Assembly (NCBI RefSeq): GCF_000328685.1
Contig: NC_019974.1
Location: 356,001-420,000, forward strand
DNA length: 64,000 bases
From: Natronococcus occultus SP4
GTDB lineage: Archaea; Halobacteriota; Halobacteria; Halobacteriales; Natrialbaceae
Direction: 5' to 3'
Below are positions 17,019-25,596 of this stretch, piece after piece. Numbering within the stretch: the stretch's first letter is position 1; the number at the start of each line of letters is the position of its first letter. Below the pieces are notes generated by a model, which ran no database searches, was not told the DNA's origin, and was given only the letters and a program-made list of their open reading frames with translations. The position numbers and the translations under genes were made by a program.

Positions 17019-17543
17019 TCAGAGTCGGCGGTACCGACCGCGGCTCTCGCTGACCTCGCCGCGCCTGGTCAGCTTCGCGAGGGCGTCCTCGACGTAGCCC
17101 GCCGATACCCCGTGCTCGCTCGCGTAGTCGACGACCTCGTCCTCGGTCGGCCGATCGAGTTCCTCGAGGGCCCGCTCGACGATCTCTTTCTTGCTGCCGC
17201 TGTCGGTCGAGCCGCGGGGGTCGCGTTCGCCCGCGGCCGCGAGTTCGTCGGCGTCCAGCCCCGACTCCTCGAGGTACGTCTCGTCGTCGACGACGCCGTC
17301 GGCGACCTCCCGTCCGAGCTCCGCGAAGGAATCCAGCTTCGCGAAGGCCTCGCCTTCCTCCTGGCGGTTGGCAAGCATCGAAGCCCGAACGTCGCGGGCG
17401 TGGTTCGGGTCCTCGGTCTCGACGAACTTCTTGCGTCTCTCGTAGGCTTTCCGGGAACCGCAACGAGGACACTGGATCGTCTCGGAGCGGCCCTCGATCA
17501 TCCAGAGGTGCGAACACTCGCTGCAGCCGACGACGGCGTACAT
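17019..17543 (-). CDS. Zinc-ribbon protein with C-terminal winged-helix-like domain (DUF5817-like)
   Basis: The 174-residue protein begins MYAVVGCSECSHLWMIEG with a zinc ribbon (CSEC near residue 7 and CPRCGSRKAYERRKKF near 26). A helical linker follows, then a C-terminal helix-turn-helix-like part (EDEVVDYASEHGVSAGYVEDALAKLTRRGEV). This arrangement is found in a conserved haloarchaeal family linked by annotation to replication protein H-like sequences. DNA or RNA binding is a reasonable inference; no target is known. It is divergent from the cupin gene downstream in the window. Confidence 0.8.
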   Translation of the reverse strand: MYAVVGCSECSHLWMIEGRSETIQCPRCGSRKAYERRKKFVETEDPNHARDVRASMLANRQEEGEAFAKLDSFAELGREVADGVVDDETYLEESGLDADELAAAGERDPRGSTDSGSKKEIVERALEELDRPTEDEVVDYASEHGVSAGYVEDALAKLTRRGEVSESRGRYRRL

Positions 17544-17648
17544 GCTAGCTCGAGGTGGGGCGTCCCCGTAGTTCAAGCTTCGGCACGCGCGGCGAACGTG
17601 GTCGCCGAGGCGTACTACTATTAACACCGCCGTCGCCTCTCGAGACGT

Positions 17649-17987
17649 ATGGAACGCGTTTCCCTCTCCGATACCGACTCCTCGGAGGCAGCCGACGGCG
17701 TTCACCTCGCGATCATGGCCGGCGCCGAGGAGATGAACGTCCAGCACTTCGAGATCGAACCCGGCGCGACCGTCGAAGAACACAGCCACCCCCACGAGCA
17801 GACGGGCTTTATCTACGAGGGTGAGCTGACTTTCCACAGCGACGGCGAGGAGCTCGTCTGTGGCCCGGGCGATTCGTACGCGATCCCCGGGGAGCAGTCC
17901 CATGCCGCCGAGAACCGCGGCGACGAGACGGTCCGGGGCGTCGACGTCTTCAGCCCGCCTCGCGAGAGTCCGGCCTGGCAGGACTGA
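17649..17987 (+). CDS. Cupin-domain protein
   Basis: A 112-residue single cupin. Motif 1 is present as EEHSHPHEQTGFIYEGEL, with the His-His-Glu metal set, and motif 2 as PGDSYAIPGEQSHAAENRG. It binds a divalent metal in related proteins. Substrate or ligand is unknown. The gene is short and isolated, divergent from the zinc-ribbon gene. It is not closely similar to the other cupin in the window (28755-29165). Confidence 0.85.
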   Translation: MERVSLSDTDSSEAADGVHLAIMAGAEEMNVQHFEIEPGATVEEHSHPHEQTGFIYEGELTFHSDGEELVCGPGDSYAIPGEQSHAAENRGDETVRGVDVFSPPRESPAWQD

Positions 17988-18088
17988 CGGACTGAGGCGG
18001 TTTCTCGAGGCGGTCCGCGAGCGGAGCGGTCGCTGTCTCGTCCACCAGCGACGGCACTCTCTACCGACCATAATAACCAAACCATTTA

Positions 18089-18099
18089 GATTATTAATC
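18089..18099. promoter_or_regulatory. 11-bp palindrome upstream of the NRAMP-like gene
   Basis: GATTATTAATC is a perfect inverted repeat around a central T, in an AT-rich stretch 50-60 bp before the ATG at 18149 and just upstream of the likely TATA box. It could be a metalloregulator site, but AT-rich palindromes also arise by chance. Confidence 0.3.
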
Positions 18100-18118
18100 C
18101 ACTGGAGAATACCACGCA

Positions 18119-18126
18119 GTTTTATC
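18119..18126 (+). promoter_or_regulatory. TATA-like box of the NRAMP-like gene
   Basis: The stretch GTTTTATC lies about 26 nt before the ATG at 18149, the spacing expected for a leaderless transcript. Confidence 0.5.
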
Positions 18127-18148
18127 CCCCTCGCTGCAAGGGCAAGCG

Positions 18149-19528
18149 ATGGGTACCGAGACGCGATCGCCGGATCGATGGAGCGTCGCACGCGTGACGG
18201 ACTACCTCGGACGGCTGGGACCGACCTGGCTCGCGGGCGCGATCGCCGCGGGGCCGGCGACGATGGTCAGCCTGCTCGTCGCGGGCGCGAGCTTCGGCTA
18301 CACCCTGCTGTGGGTCGTCGTGCTCTCGGCGATCCTGGGAACCGTCGGCCAGTATCTCGCGATGCGACTCGGCCTGCTCACCGAGGCGGGGATCGTCGCC
18401 GTCGTCGAGGACCATCTCGGCCCGTTCTGGGCCTGGGTGCTCGTGATCGACGCCGTCCTCGCGGCGGGGCTCGCACAGCTGGCGATCATGAAGACGCTGG
18501 CAGACGTCAGCGCAACGATCGTCGGCACGGCCGGCGTCGCCGCGCTGGCCGATCCCCGGCTGTGGGGCGTCATCTGGGCGATAATTCTCGCGCTGGGACT
18601 TGCGGGCGGCGGCTACAGGGTGGCCGAACTCGGCGCGAAGCTGCTGGTATCGCTCGTGGTGCTGGCGTTCGTCGCCTCGGCTTTCGTCGTCCCGATCGAT
18701 CCCGCCGAGGCTGCGACCGGGCTCGTCCCCTCGATGCCGGCTGGCGTCGGCGGGGCGGTCGTCGCCGCGGGGGTGTTGGGCGGCGCCGTCCACATCACGC
18801 TGCTGACGATGCAGAGCTACACGATGCGCGCTCGAGGGTGGACCGAGCGCGACCGCGGAATCGCGCGTTTCGACGTCGTGAGCTCGATGCTCGTCGCCTT
18901 CGGGATCTTCAGCCTCGCGGTCTTTCTCGTCGCGGCGAGCGTGCTACCGGGGGTCGTCGATCCCGCGACGCTCGACGAGATCCAGGCCGCCCAGGCGCTG
19001 GGACCGATCGCGGGCGAGTACGCGACCTGGCTGTTCCTGTTGGGGCTGTGGGGCGCCGCAGTTTCGACGCTCGGCGGAAACACGATCGTGCCGCCGTACC
19101 TGCTGGCCGACAAGCTCGGCTGGGAGCAGTCCGTCGATGACCCGCGCTACCGGGTCACACTCGTCGTCGTCGCGCTCGCCTCGGCGATCGGCGCCTTCCT
19201 CGGGGGCGCCTTTTTCGACCTCCTCGTGCTCGTGCTCGCGTTCGGCCTCGTCGGGACCCCGTTCGCGCTCGCGGTGATCCTCGCCCTACTGAACGATCCC
19301 GACGCCGTCGGCGAGACCAACTCCGTTCTCGAGAACCTCGGCGGGCTCGTCCTCTTTACGGTCGCGGTCGTGCTGGCGGGCGAGTTCGTCCTCGAGGAGC
19401 TTCCGGCGGCGGCCACAGGGGATCCGACCGCGCTGTTCGTCGTCGCCTTCGCCGCGGCGATGGCGCTCGCGGTCGTCGGCCTCGTCGGAACCACGGTTCG
19501 GGGGCGATACCGCAGCCGATCGGGGTAG
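18149..19528 (+). CDS. NRAMP-superfamily divalent-metal transporter, divergent
   Basis: The 459-residue protein has about eleven hydrophobic helices arranged as in NRAMP proteins. The unwound TM1 region reads AAGPATMVSLL and TM6 has VHITLLTMQSYTMRARGW. Canonical NRAMP carriers have DPGN in TM1 and MPHN in TM6. Neither is intact here, so the usual Mn/Fe ligand set (Asp, Asn, Met) is changed. NRAMP-related Mg2+ or Al3+ carriers also deviate. Annotating it simply as a Mn2+/Fe2+ importer would overreach. The promoter is AT-rich with a small palindrome. It is a single gene, converging with an acetyltransferase gene. Confidence 0.8.
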   Translation: MGTETRSPDRWSVARVTDYLGRLGPTWLAGAIAAGPATMVSLLVAGASFGYTLLWVVVLSAILGTVGQYLAMRLGLLTEAGIVAVVEDHLGPFWAWVLVIDAVLAAGLAQLAIMKTLADVSATIVGTAGVAALADPRLWGVIWAIILALGLAGGGYRVAELGAKLLVSLVVLAFVASAFVVPIDPAEAATGLVPSMPAGVGGAVVAAGVLGGAVHITLLTMQSYTMRARGWTERDRGIARFDVVSSMLVAFGIFSLAVFLVAASVLPGVVDPATLDEIQAAQALGPIAGEYATWLFLLGLWGAAVSTLGGNTIVPPYLLADKLGWEQSVDDPRYRVTLVVVALASAIGAFLGGAFFDLLVLVLAFGLVGTPFALAVILALLNDPDAVGETNSVLENLGGLVLFTVAVVLAGEFVLEELPAAATGDPTALFVVAFAAAMALAVVGLVGTTVRGRYRSRSG

Positions 19529-19546
19529 CGACAGCGCCGTTCGTCG

Positions 19547-19975
19547 CTACAGCATTTTCCGCATCTTCACGTGCGGGATACCCGCCTCCTCGAACGCCTC
19601 GCCGTACTGCTCGTACTCCAGGTCCGTATAGAAGTCGGCCGCGTGGATCTGGGAGTGGAGTTTCAGCTCGTCGAACCCGTCTGCTCGAGCCCGCCGCTCG
19701 AGGACGGCCATCAGCTTCCGACCGATCCCCTCGCCCCGCCGTGGTTCGAGGACGGCCACCCGCTCGACCTTGCCGACGCCGTCCTCGAGGTCGCGCAGTC
19801 GTGCGGCGCCGACCGCCTCGTCGCCGTCGTAGGCGACGACGTGGACGGCATCGGAGTCGTGTTCGTCGTACTCGAGGTCCTCGTCGACGCCCTGTTCCTC
19901 GACGAACACCGCGTGGCGAACGGCGAGGGCGTCCTCGCGCTCGGCGTCGGAGTCGACGACGCGGGTCTCGATCAT
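19547..19975 (-). CDS. GNAT-family N-acetyltransferase
   Basis: A 142-residue acetyltransferase with VGAARLRDL in strand 4, the acetyl-CoA loop RRGEGIGRKLM and a C-terminal HSQIHAADFYTDLEYEQYG region. The N-terminal AVRHAVFVEEQGVDEDLEYDE is shared with ElaA-like and other small-molecule GNATs. The acceptor is unknown. It converges with the NRAMP-like gene, separated by 18 bp. Confidence 0.85.
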   Translation of the reverse strand: MIETRVVDSDAEREDALAVRHAVFVEEQGVDEDLEYDEHDSDAVHVVAYDGDEAVGAARLRDLEDGVGKVERVAVLEPRRGEGIGRKLMAVLERRARADGFDELKLHSQIHAADFYTDLEYEQYGEAFEEAGIPHVKMRKML

Positions 19976-20057
19976 GGGAGGCGGATACGTCGACGCGACT
20001 CGAGAGCGTTACGATACGGACGATTCGTCCGACTCCGGCCGCAGAACGCGGCTGCGA

Positions 20058-21128
20058 CTACAGCTTCCCGACCTCGGCGAGCGCCTCTTCCATCGTGACG
20101 ATCGCGAGGTCGTGCTCAAGGGCCGATTCGATCGTGTAGCGCAGTCGGTCCTCGGTGAGGGTGTCGAACTGCGAGTGGCCGCCGACGATCGCGAGGACGT
20201 CCTCGTCCGCGGCAGTCTCCATGAACGCGTCGACGTCGTCCTCGCTTGCCTTGTCTGTCTCGACGTACATCCGCTGCATCGTCGTCGGATCGAGCCCCTC
20301 GAGCTCGTTGTGGCCCCCGCCGTAGCGGTGGTTCGCGACCGCGTCGTGGTGGTCGCGGACGAGCTCCTCGATCACACCGTGGTAGCGCCCGTAGGTGTAG
20401 ACGAACCCAGTGACGTCCAGTCCCCACGCTTCGAGCTGCGCGTCGGTCTTCTGGAGGACGTCCCGCATGAGCGCCTCGGGATACCTGACGTAGCCCGACG
20501 CGTCGACGTCCTCGGCGATCGGATCGGCAAGCTCGACGTACTCCCCGACCGAATCGCTCCCGCTGCCGGCGACCGTCGCGGTCGTTTCGCTCTTGTCGTC
20601 GAAGATCACGAGGGGATCGTCCGCGATGGCACCGTGACGGTTGGCTTCGACGTAGAGGCGCTCGTCGCCCGTGTGGGCGGGCTCGGTCAGGCGAATGCGG
20701 CCGAGCGAGCGGTGGTAGTAGGTGTGGGACATGACTCCCCAGCCGTTGGCCTGCATCTCCCGGAGCTGTCCGGGATCGAGGTAGGCGTCGTCCGTTCCCA
20801 TCAGTCCCGGACAGGCCGCGACGCAGCCGGGGACGTCGTACTCCCGGTGAACGTCGTAACTGAGTGTGTAGTCTTCGATCGGGCTGTCGTCGTACGTAAA
20901 GACGAGCATGCCCTCGCTGTCGGCGATTTCGCTCGACCGCTCGTCCGTCTCGGAGTCGGGCTCGGCGCGCTCGCTTTTGGCGGTCGGCTCCCGAGAGCGG
21001 TCCTCGCGGCTCGCGTTTCGATCGGCGTCGTTCGCGGGGTCGTCCTCCGACGCCGAGAGTCCGTACGTCGTGGCGACGCCCCCGGCGAGCGCGAGGCCAG
21101 TCGCCGACAACAGATTCCGTCGTCGCAT
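20058..21128 (-). CDS. Tat-exported polysaccharide deacetylase (NodB-like), copy 1
   Basis: The 356-residue protein starts with a twin-arginine signal (MRRRNLLSATGLALAGG), followed by an acidic Ser/Glu-rich linker to about residue 75. The NodB-like domain has TYDDSPIEDYT with the acidic metal ligand pair, SHTYYHRS with the two His ligands, and a conserved ANHRYGGGHNELEGLDPT segment. Two Cys (GCVAAC) may form a disulphide. It should deacetylate or otherwise hydrolyse an external glycan; the substrate is unknown. It is a close tandem paralogue of the gene at 21347-22423, most similar in the catalytic part and least in the linker. Confidence 0.88.
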   Translation of the reverse strand: MRRRNLLSATGLALAGGVATTYGLSASEDDPANDADRNASREDRSREPTAKSERAEPDSETDERSSEIADSEGMLVFTYDDSPIEDYTLSYDVHREYDVPGCVAACPGLMGTDDAYLDPGQLREMQANGWGVMSHTYYHRSLGRIRLTEPAHTGDERLYVEANRHGAIADDPLVIFDDKSETTATVAGSGSDSVGEYVELADPIAEDVDASGYVRYPEALMRDVLQKTDAQLEAWGLDVTGFVYTYGRYHGVIEELVRDHHDAVANHRYGGGHNELEGLDPTTMQRMYVETDKASEDDVDAFMETAADEDVLAIVGGHSQFDTLTEDRLRYTIESALEHDLAIVTMEEALAEVGKL

Positions 21129-21346
21129 CTATCGACCACCGCCGCTCGATTCCCGTCGGCCGCCACCCGACGACCAGTTATTTCGATAGCTACCAGAGTT
21201 GTTTCTTAGTCCCAACACCATGTATTTAATATCGATACTTTGAGTTATCTACCGGTATAAGCTTTTATTCAGTTCGGATTGTGAGCCACGCGTTCGATAC
21301 CGATCGGCGGTTCGGTCGTTCGCTTGTCGGCGTCGATCGCGCCGCC

Positions 21347-22423
21347 CTATCGACGCTCGAGTTCGGCGAGCGCCTCCTCCATCGTGACGATCGCGAGGTC
21401 GTGCTCGAGGGCCGATTCGATCGTGTAACGGACGCGCTGCTCGGTGAGAGTGTCGTACTGGGTGTGAGCGCCGACGATCGCGAGGACGTCCTCGTCCGCG
21501 GCAGTCTCCATGAACGCGTCGACGTCGTCCTCGGTGGCCCTGTCGGTCTCGACGTACCGCCGTCGCATCGCCGTCGGATCGAGCCCCTCGAGCTCGTTGT
21601 GGCCCCCGCCGTAGCGGTGGTTCGCGACCGCCTCGTAGCGATCGCGGACGACCTCCTCGGCGACGCCGTGGTACCGGCCGTACGGGTAGACAAAGCCCGT
21701 GACGTCCAGTCCCCACGCTTCGAGCTGCGCGTCGGTCTTCCGGAGGACGTCTCGGATGAACGACTCGGGGTGCCTGACGTAGCCCGACTCGTCGACGTCC
21801 TCGGATAGCGGCGCCTCGAGCTCGACGTACTGCCCGCTCGAGTCACTGCCCCGTCCTGCGACCGTCGCGGCCGTCTCACCCTCGTCGTCGAAGACCACGA
21901 GCGGATCGCCCTCGATGGCGCCGTGACGGTTGGCCTCGACGGAGAGACGATCGTCGCCCGCGTGAGCAGGCCCGGCCAGGCCGATTCGGCCGAGCGAGCG
22001 GTGACGGTAGGTGTGTGACATGACTCCCCAGCCGTCGGCCTGCATCTCCCGGAGCTGGTCCGGGTCGAGGTAGTCGTCACGCCGTTTCATGTACCCCGGA
22101 CAGGCCGCCGTGCAGCCGGGGACGTCGTACTCGCTGTGGACCTCGTAGGCGAGCGTGTAGTCCTCGATCGGACTGTCGTCGTACGTGAAGACGACCATCC
22201 CCTTGCTGTCCGCGAGGATCGACTCTCCGTTCTCTGGCTCGGTCTCGTCGGCGCTCCCGTCCTCGTCGGACGGCTCCGAGCCGTCGTCGTCGCGTTCGGT
22301 ATCGACCGCCTCCCGGTCTCGCTCGTCCCGAGCCAGCTCCTCGGAGCTTCGCCCGGAGAACCAGTACGCGGCGCCACTCGCGGCGGACGCGCCGCCGAGA
22401 ACGAGAACCCGTCGTCGTCGCAT
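21347..22423 (-). CDS. Tat-exported polysaccharide deacetylase (NodB-like), copy 2
   Basis: The 358-residue paralogue of the neighbouring gene has an RRRRVLVLGG twin-arginine-like signal and an acidic linker, then the same catalytic elements: TYDDSPIEDYT, SHTYRHRS, GCTAAC and ANHRYGGGHNELEGLDPT. It lies upstream of copy 1 in the same direction, with an AT-rich gap of 218 bp that could carry a separate promoter. Long blocks shared with copy 1 point to a tandem duplication followed by divergence of the signal and linker. Confidence 0.87.
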   Translation of the reverse strand: MRRRRVLVLGGASAASGAAYWFSGRSSEELARDERDREAVDTERDDDGSEPSDEDGSADETEPENGESILADSKGMVVFTYDDSPIEDYTLAYEVHSEYDVPGCTAACPGYMKRRDDYLDPDQLREMQADGWGVMSHTYRHRSLGRIGLAGPAHAGDDRLSVEANRHGAIEGDPLVVFDDEGETAATVAGRGSDSSGQYVELEAPLSEDVDESGYVRHPESFIRDVLRKTDAQLEAWGLDVTGFVYPYGRYHGVAEEVVRDRYEAVANHRYGGGHNELEGLDPTAMRRRYVETDRATEDDVDAFMETAADEDVLAIVGAHTQYDTLTEQRVRYTIESALEHDLAIVTMEEALAELERR

Positions 22424-22831
22424 CTATTGCACCACCCCGGTCGGCTGTCGGCGAACTCGACCGTCGGCGGTCCCGCAACCGTCCGCGGGAGCGGCGTCCT
22501 CGGTCCGTCCGTCCCCAGTCGTACGCCGGTCGTCGCTGTACCTCCCCACTAAGTGTGTGTCCGCTAACATCACGCACCCGGATCAGTTCACCGTTCCGGA
22601 CTACTTGGTAACTCGACACCTACCGACGGTTCGACTTTGCGAATTGGCTTACTATTGGATAAACAACAGTTGTGGGGTCGTGAACTCCGTTGCACCGCGT
22701 CGTCGTCCGCGCTGACGCCGAACCCGTCGCTCGCGTCGCGAAGTCGGAACCGCCGCGTCAAAAAATCCGGAGGCGTCACGGGCGTCCCGCGACGTTTCTG
22801 ATATCGTCAGACCGCTACGCGTTCTGACTGC
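22424..22831. other. Intergenic region between the deacetylase pair and icd, no gene seen
   Basis: About 420 bp separate the two minus-strand genes. The deacetylase-proximal half is high-GC. Around 22600-22690 there is an AT-rich patch with a short ACAACAGTTGT palindrome (22664-22674), which may be promoter DNA. The icd-proximal end holds the terminator hairpin. No frame with coding character was found. Confidence 0.5.
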
Positions 22832-22860
22832 TCGAAAAACTGTCTAGGACAGTTTTTCGA
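22832..22860 (-). terminator. Perfect hairpin spanning the icd stop codon, likely terminator
   Basis: A 13-bp perfect inverted repeat (TCGAAAAACTGTC, TAG, GACAGTTTTTCGA on the plus strand) has a 3-nt loop. It lies across the last codons and stop of icd. The downstream arm on the minus strand carries a run of five T, which archaeal RNA polymerase uses for termination. Confidence 0.65.
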
Positions 22861-24106
22861 TGTTCTCGACGACCTCGTCGGCGAACTCGCTGGTGGCGAG
22901 CTTCTCGGCGTCCTCGAGCTGGCGCTCGAGGTCGTAGGTGACCTTACCCGAGGAGATGGTCTCCTCGACGGCGTCGCGCACGAGATCCGCGGCGTCGTCC
23001 CAGCCGAGATACTCGAGCATCATGCGGCCCGAGAGGATCATCGCGGTCGGGTTGACCTTGTCCTGGCCCTCGTACTTGGGCGCGGAGCCGTGGACGGGCT
23101 CGGCCAGCAGGCGACCGTCGCCGAAGTTGGCGCCGGGCGCGATGCCGAGACCGCCGATCTGGGCACCACAGGCGTCGGAGATGTAGTCCCCGTTGAGGTT
23201 CATCGTCGCCAGCACGTCGTAGTTGTCCGTCCGAGTCAGCACCTGCTGGAGCATGTTGTCCGCGATTCGGTCGTTGACGACCAGCGTGTCCTCGGGAGCC
23301 TCGCCGTCCTGCTCCTCCCAGAGGGTGTCCTCGGTGATGACCTCGTCGCCGTACTCCTCTTCGGCGACCTCGTAGCCCCAGTCGCGGAACTGGCCCTCGG
23401 TGAACTTCATGATGTTGCCCTTGTGAACCAGCGTGACCGAGTCGCGGTCGTGCTCGAGGGCGTAGTCGATGGCGCGACGGACGAGTCGCTTGGTGCCAAA
23501 CTCCGTGATCGGCTTGACGCCGATGCCGACGGGGCCGTCGTGGATGACGTCGTCGAAGCCCATGTCCTCCTCGACGAACTCCTTGACTTCCTCGACCTCG
23601 TCGGTGCCTTCCTCCCACTCGATGCCGGCGTAGACGTCCTCCGTGTTCTCACGGAAGGTGACCATGTCCATCTCCTCGGGGTTCGAGACCGGCGAGGGAA
23701 CGCCGTCGAGGTGGTAGGTCGGACGAACGTTCGCGTACAGATCGAGCAGCTTGCGCAGACCGACGTTCAGCGAGCGGAAGCCGGCGCCGACGGGCGTCGT
23801 CAGCGGGCCCTTGATCGCGACGCGGTGTTCCTTGATTGCCTCGACGGTCTCGTCGGGGAGGTTCTCGTCGTACTTCTCGCGGGCGGACTCGCCGGCGTAG
23901 ACGCGCATCCAGTTGATCTCGCGGCCGGTCTTCTCGGCAGCGGCCTCGAGGACCTTCTGGGCGGCCGGGCCGACGTCGCTGCCGACGCCGTCGCCGTAGA
24001 TGATCGGGATGATCGGGTTGTCGGGGACCTCCAGCTCGTCGTCGGTTCCCTCCTTCAGCGTGATCTTCTCCCCATCCTCGGGGACCTCGATCTTGTCGTA
24101 GCTCAT
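22844..24106 (-). CDS. icd: Isocitrate dehydrogenase (NADP+)
   Basis: The 420-residue TCA-cycle enzyme oxidises isocitrate to 2-oxoglutarate. It shows IIPIIYGDGVGSDV, the isocitrate-binding RENTEDVYAGIEW, VHKGNIMKFTEGQFRDWGYE, NLNGDYISDACGAQIGGLG, and AEPVHGSAPKYEGQDKVNPT. The Lys-Tyr pair in KYEGQDKVNP is the known NADP+ determinant. The start is the ATG at 24106 (MSYDKIEVPED), matching the usual length in haloarchaea; an in-frame ATG 16 codons upstream is less likely. The 3' end overlaps a strong hairpin. Confidence 0.97.
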   Translation of the reverse strand: MSYDKIEVPEDGEKITLKEGTDDELEVPDNPIIPIIYGDGVGSDVGPAAQKVLEAAAEKTGREINWMRVYAGESAREKYDENLPDETVEAIKEHRVAIKGPLTTPVGAGFRSLNVGLRKLLDLYANVRPTYHLDGVPSPVSNPEEMDMVTFRENTEDVYAGIEWEEGTDEVEEVKEFVEEDMGFDDVIHDGPVGIGVKPITEFGTKRLVRRAIDYALEHDRDSVTLVHKGNIMKFTEGQFRDWGYEVAEEEYGDEVITEDTLWEEQDGEAPEDTLVVNDRIADNMLQQVLTRTDNYDVLATMNLNGDYISDACGAQIGGLGIAPGANFGDGRLLAEPVHGSAPKYEGQDKVNPTAMILSGRMMLEYLGWDDAADLVRDAVEETISSGKVTYDLERQLEDAEKLATSEFADEVVENIEKLS

Positions 24107-24306
24107 TTCGTCTGTACCGTGCTCCGATGGGGGTAAAAGGTCTCCCATTTCCATCGATATTGCGTCGGATTTCCGCCAGTGGGGGCGGCGTCCCCACCAA
24201 TCGTGGAAAAATCCGTCCGTAGACCTCTCACACCGCTAAAACACCGTTTCGATCGTTACATACCTGTTCGTCGGCTGTCGAACCCGGCTGCGACGGACAG
24301 CGACCG

Positions 24307-24582
24307 CTACGCGCGGTCGACGGGACCGGCGTTCCAGTAGCGGGCGAGGAGGGCGGCGCCGACGACCACGAGGACGAACCCGCCGACGCCGAGCACCAGC
24401 CGTCCCCCCGTCGCGGCCCACCCCGTCCTGACGGCACTCCAGAGTCCCGCGAGCAGCGTGACCCCGAAAACGAGCGACGCGACGCCGTAGCGGTACGGAC
24501 TCGCGTCGCCGGCGATCAGCCGACCGACGGCGACCGCGGTCATCACCGCACAGAACCCGACCAGCAGGAGCGACGACGTCAT
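24307..24582 (-). CDS. Small membrane protein, unknown function
   Basis: A 91-residue product with three hydrophobic helices (about residues 3-22, 31-50 and 60-80). No motif was recognised. It is divergent from the asparaginase gene. Composition is normal for a haloarchaeal membrane protein, but nothing else supports it, so confidence is moderate. Confidence 0.55.
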   Translation of the reverse strand: MTSSLLLVGFCAVMTAVAVGRLIAGDASPYRYGVASLVFGVTLLAGLWSAVRTGWAATGGRLVLGVGGFVLVVVGAALLARYWNAGPVDRA

Positions 24583-24675
24583 TCCCGCCGTTGGTACTCA
24601 GTCCCTGCTGGTAAGTGTAGGTGGTTTTGCGCCCGTCGCGAAACGATTACCGTGATCGCCTCACCAACGGACGGT

Positions 24676-25596
24676 ATGCAGGTGCTCGTACACGGCGGTG
24701 CCGGCAGCACGCCACAGGAACCTGACGCGCGACAGGCGGTGCTCGACGAGGCCGCGGCGAGCGGCCGGGAGCAGAGCGACCCCGTCGAGGCGGTTACGGC
24801 CGCGATCGGCGTCCTCGAGTCCTCGCCACGGTTCAACGCGGGGGTCGGCAGCGCCGTCCAGAGCGACGGCGAGATCCGTACCGACGCGGGGATCATGACC
24901 AACGAACGGGACGTCGGTGCGGCCTGTTCGATGCCTGGCGTCGAGCGGGCCGTCGCGGTCGCCCGGCTTGTGATGGAGGAGACGCCCCACGGCTTCGTCT
25001 CGGGCGATTACGCCGTCTCGCTGGCCGAGGACTACGGGATCGAGACGGGCGTCGACCTCTGGGCCGAGCGCACACGCGAGCGGTGGGCCGACCTCGAACC
25101 GCCCGAGGACGGGCCGCGAAGCGAACTCGAGTGGATCCGCGAACGGTACGGTCGGACGGACCCCGACGGGCGCGACGAGGACGGAGCGAACGATGCCGAC
25201 ACCGCCGACCTGGATCACGACACCGTCGGCGCGGTCGCCATCGACGGCGAGGACCTCGCTGCGGCGACCTCGACGGGCGGGCGCTGGCTCGCGCTCGCGG
25301 GCCGCGTCGGGGACGTCCCGCAGGTCGGCTCGGGGTTTTACTGCTGTCCGTCCGCGGCGGTGAGCGCGACCGGTGCCGGCGAGGACATCGCGCGCGTGAC
25401 GCTCTCGCGGCGCGTTGCCGGGCACGTCGAACGCGGGCTCGACGCCGACGCCGCTGCGGAGTTAGGAATCGAGGAGTTCGCCGAACTCACCGGGTCGACC
25501 GCCGGCGTCATCGCGATCGACGCACGAGGGCAGCTCGGATCGGCATACAACAGCGACGGGATGCAGACGGCGCGGGCGACCGACCGATCGACGTGA
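24676..25596 (+). CDS. Isoaspartyl peptidase / L-asparaginase (Ntn hydrolase)
   Basis: The 306-residue protein is a plant-type asparaginase. It opens VLVHGGAGS, has ESSPRFNAGVGS, and carries the autoproteolysis site and catalytic Thr in DHDTVGAVAID (about residue 180), then TSTGGRW and a C-terminal beta subunit. It should self-cleave into alpha and beta subunits and hydrolyse isoaspartyl dipeptides or asparagine. The ATG at 24676 is preferred over one eight codons upstream because VLVHGG begins the family fold. A small frame overlaps its stop (GTGA). Confidence 0.92.
   Translation: MQVLVHGGAGSTPQEPDARQAVLDEAAASGREQSDPVEAVTAAIGVLESSPRFNAGVGSAVQSDGEIRTDAGIMTNERDVGAACSMPGVERAVAVARLVMEETPHGFVSGDYAVSLAEDYGIETGVDLWAERTRERWADLEPPEDGPRSELEWIRERYGRTDPDGRDEDGANDADTADLDHDTVGAVAIDGEDLAAATSTGGRWLALAGRVGDVPQVGSGFYCCPSAAVSATGAGEDIARVTLSRRVAGHVERGLDADAAAELGIEEFAELTGSTAGVIAIDARGQLGSAYNSDGMQTARATDRST

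Noticed and set aside
23090..24136. Plus-strand frame of 348 codons over icd
   Set aside because: Shadow of a highly conserved TCA-cycle enzyme.
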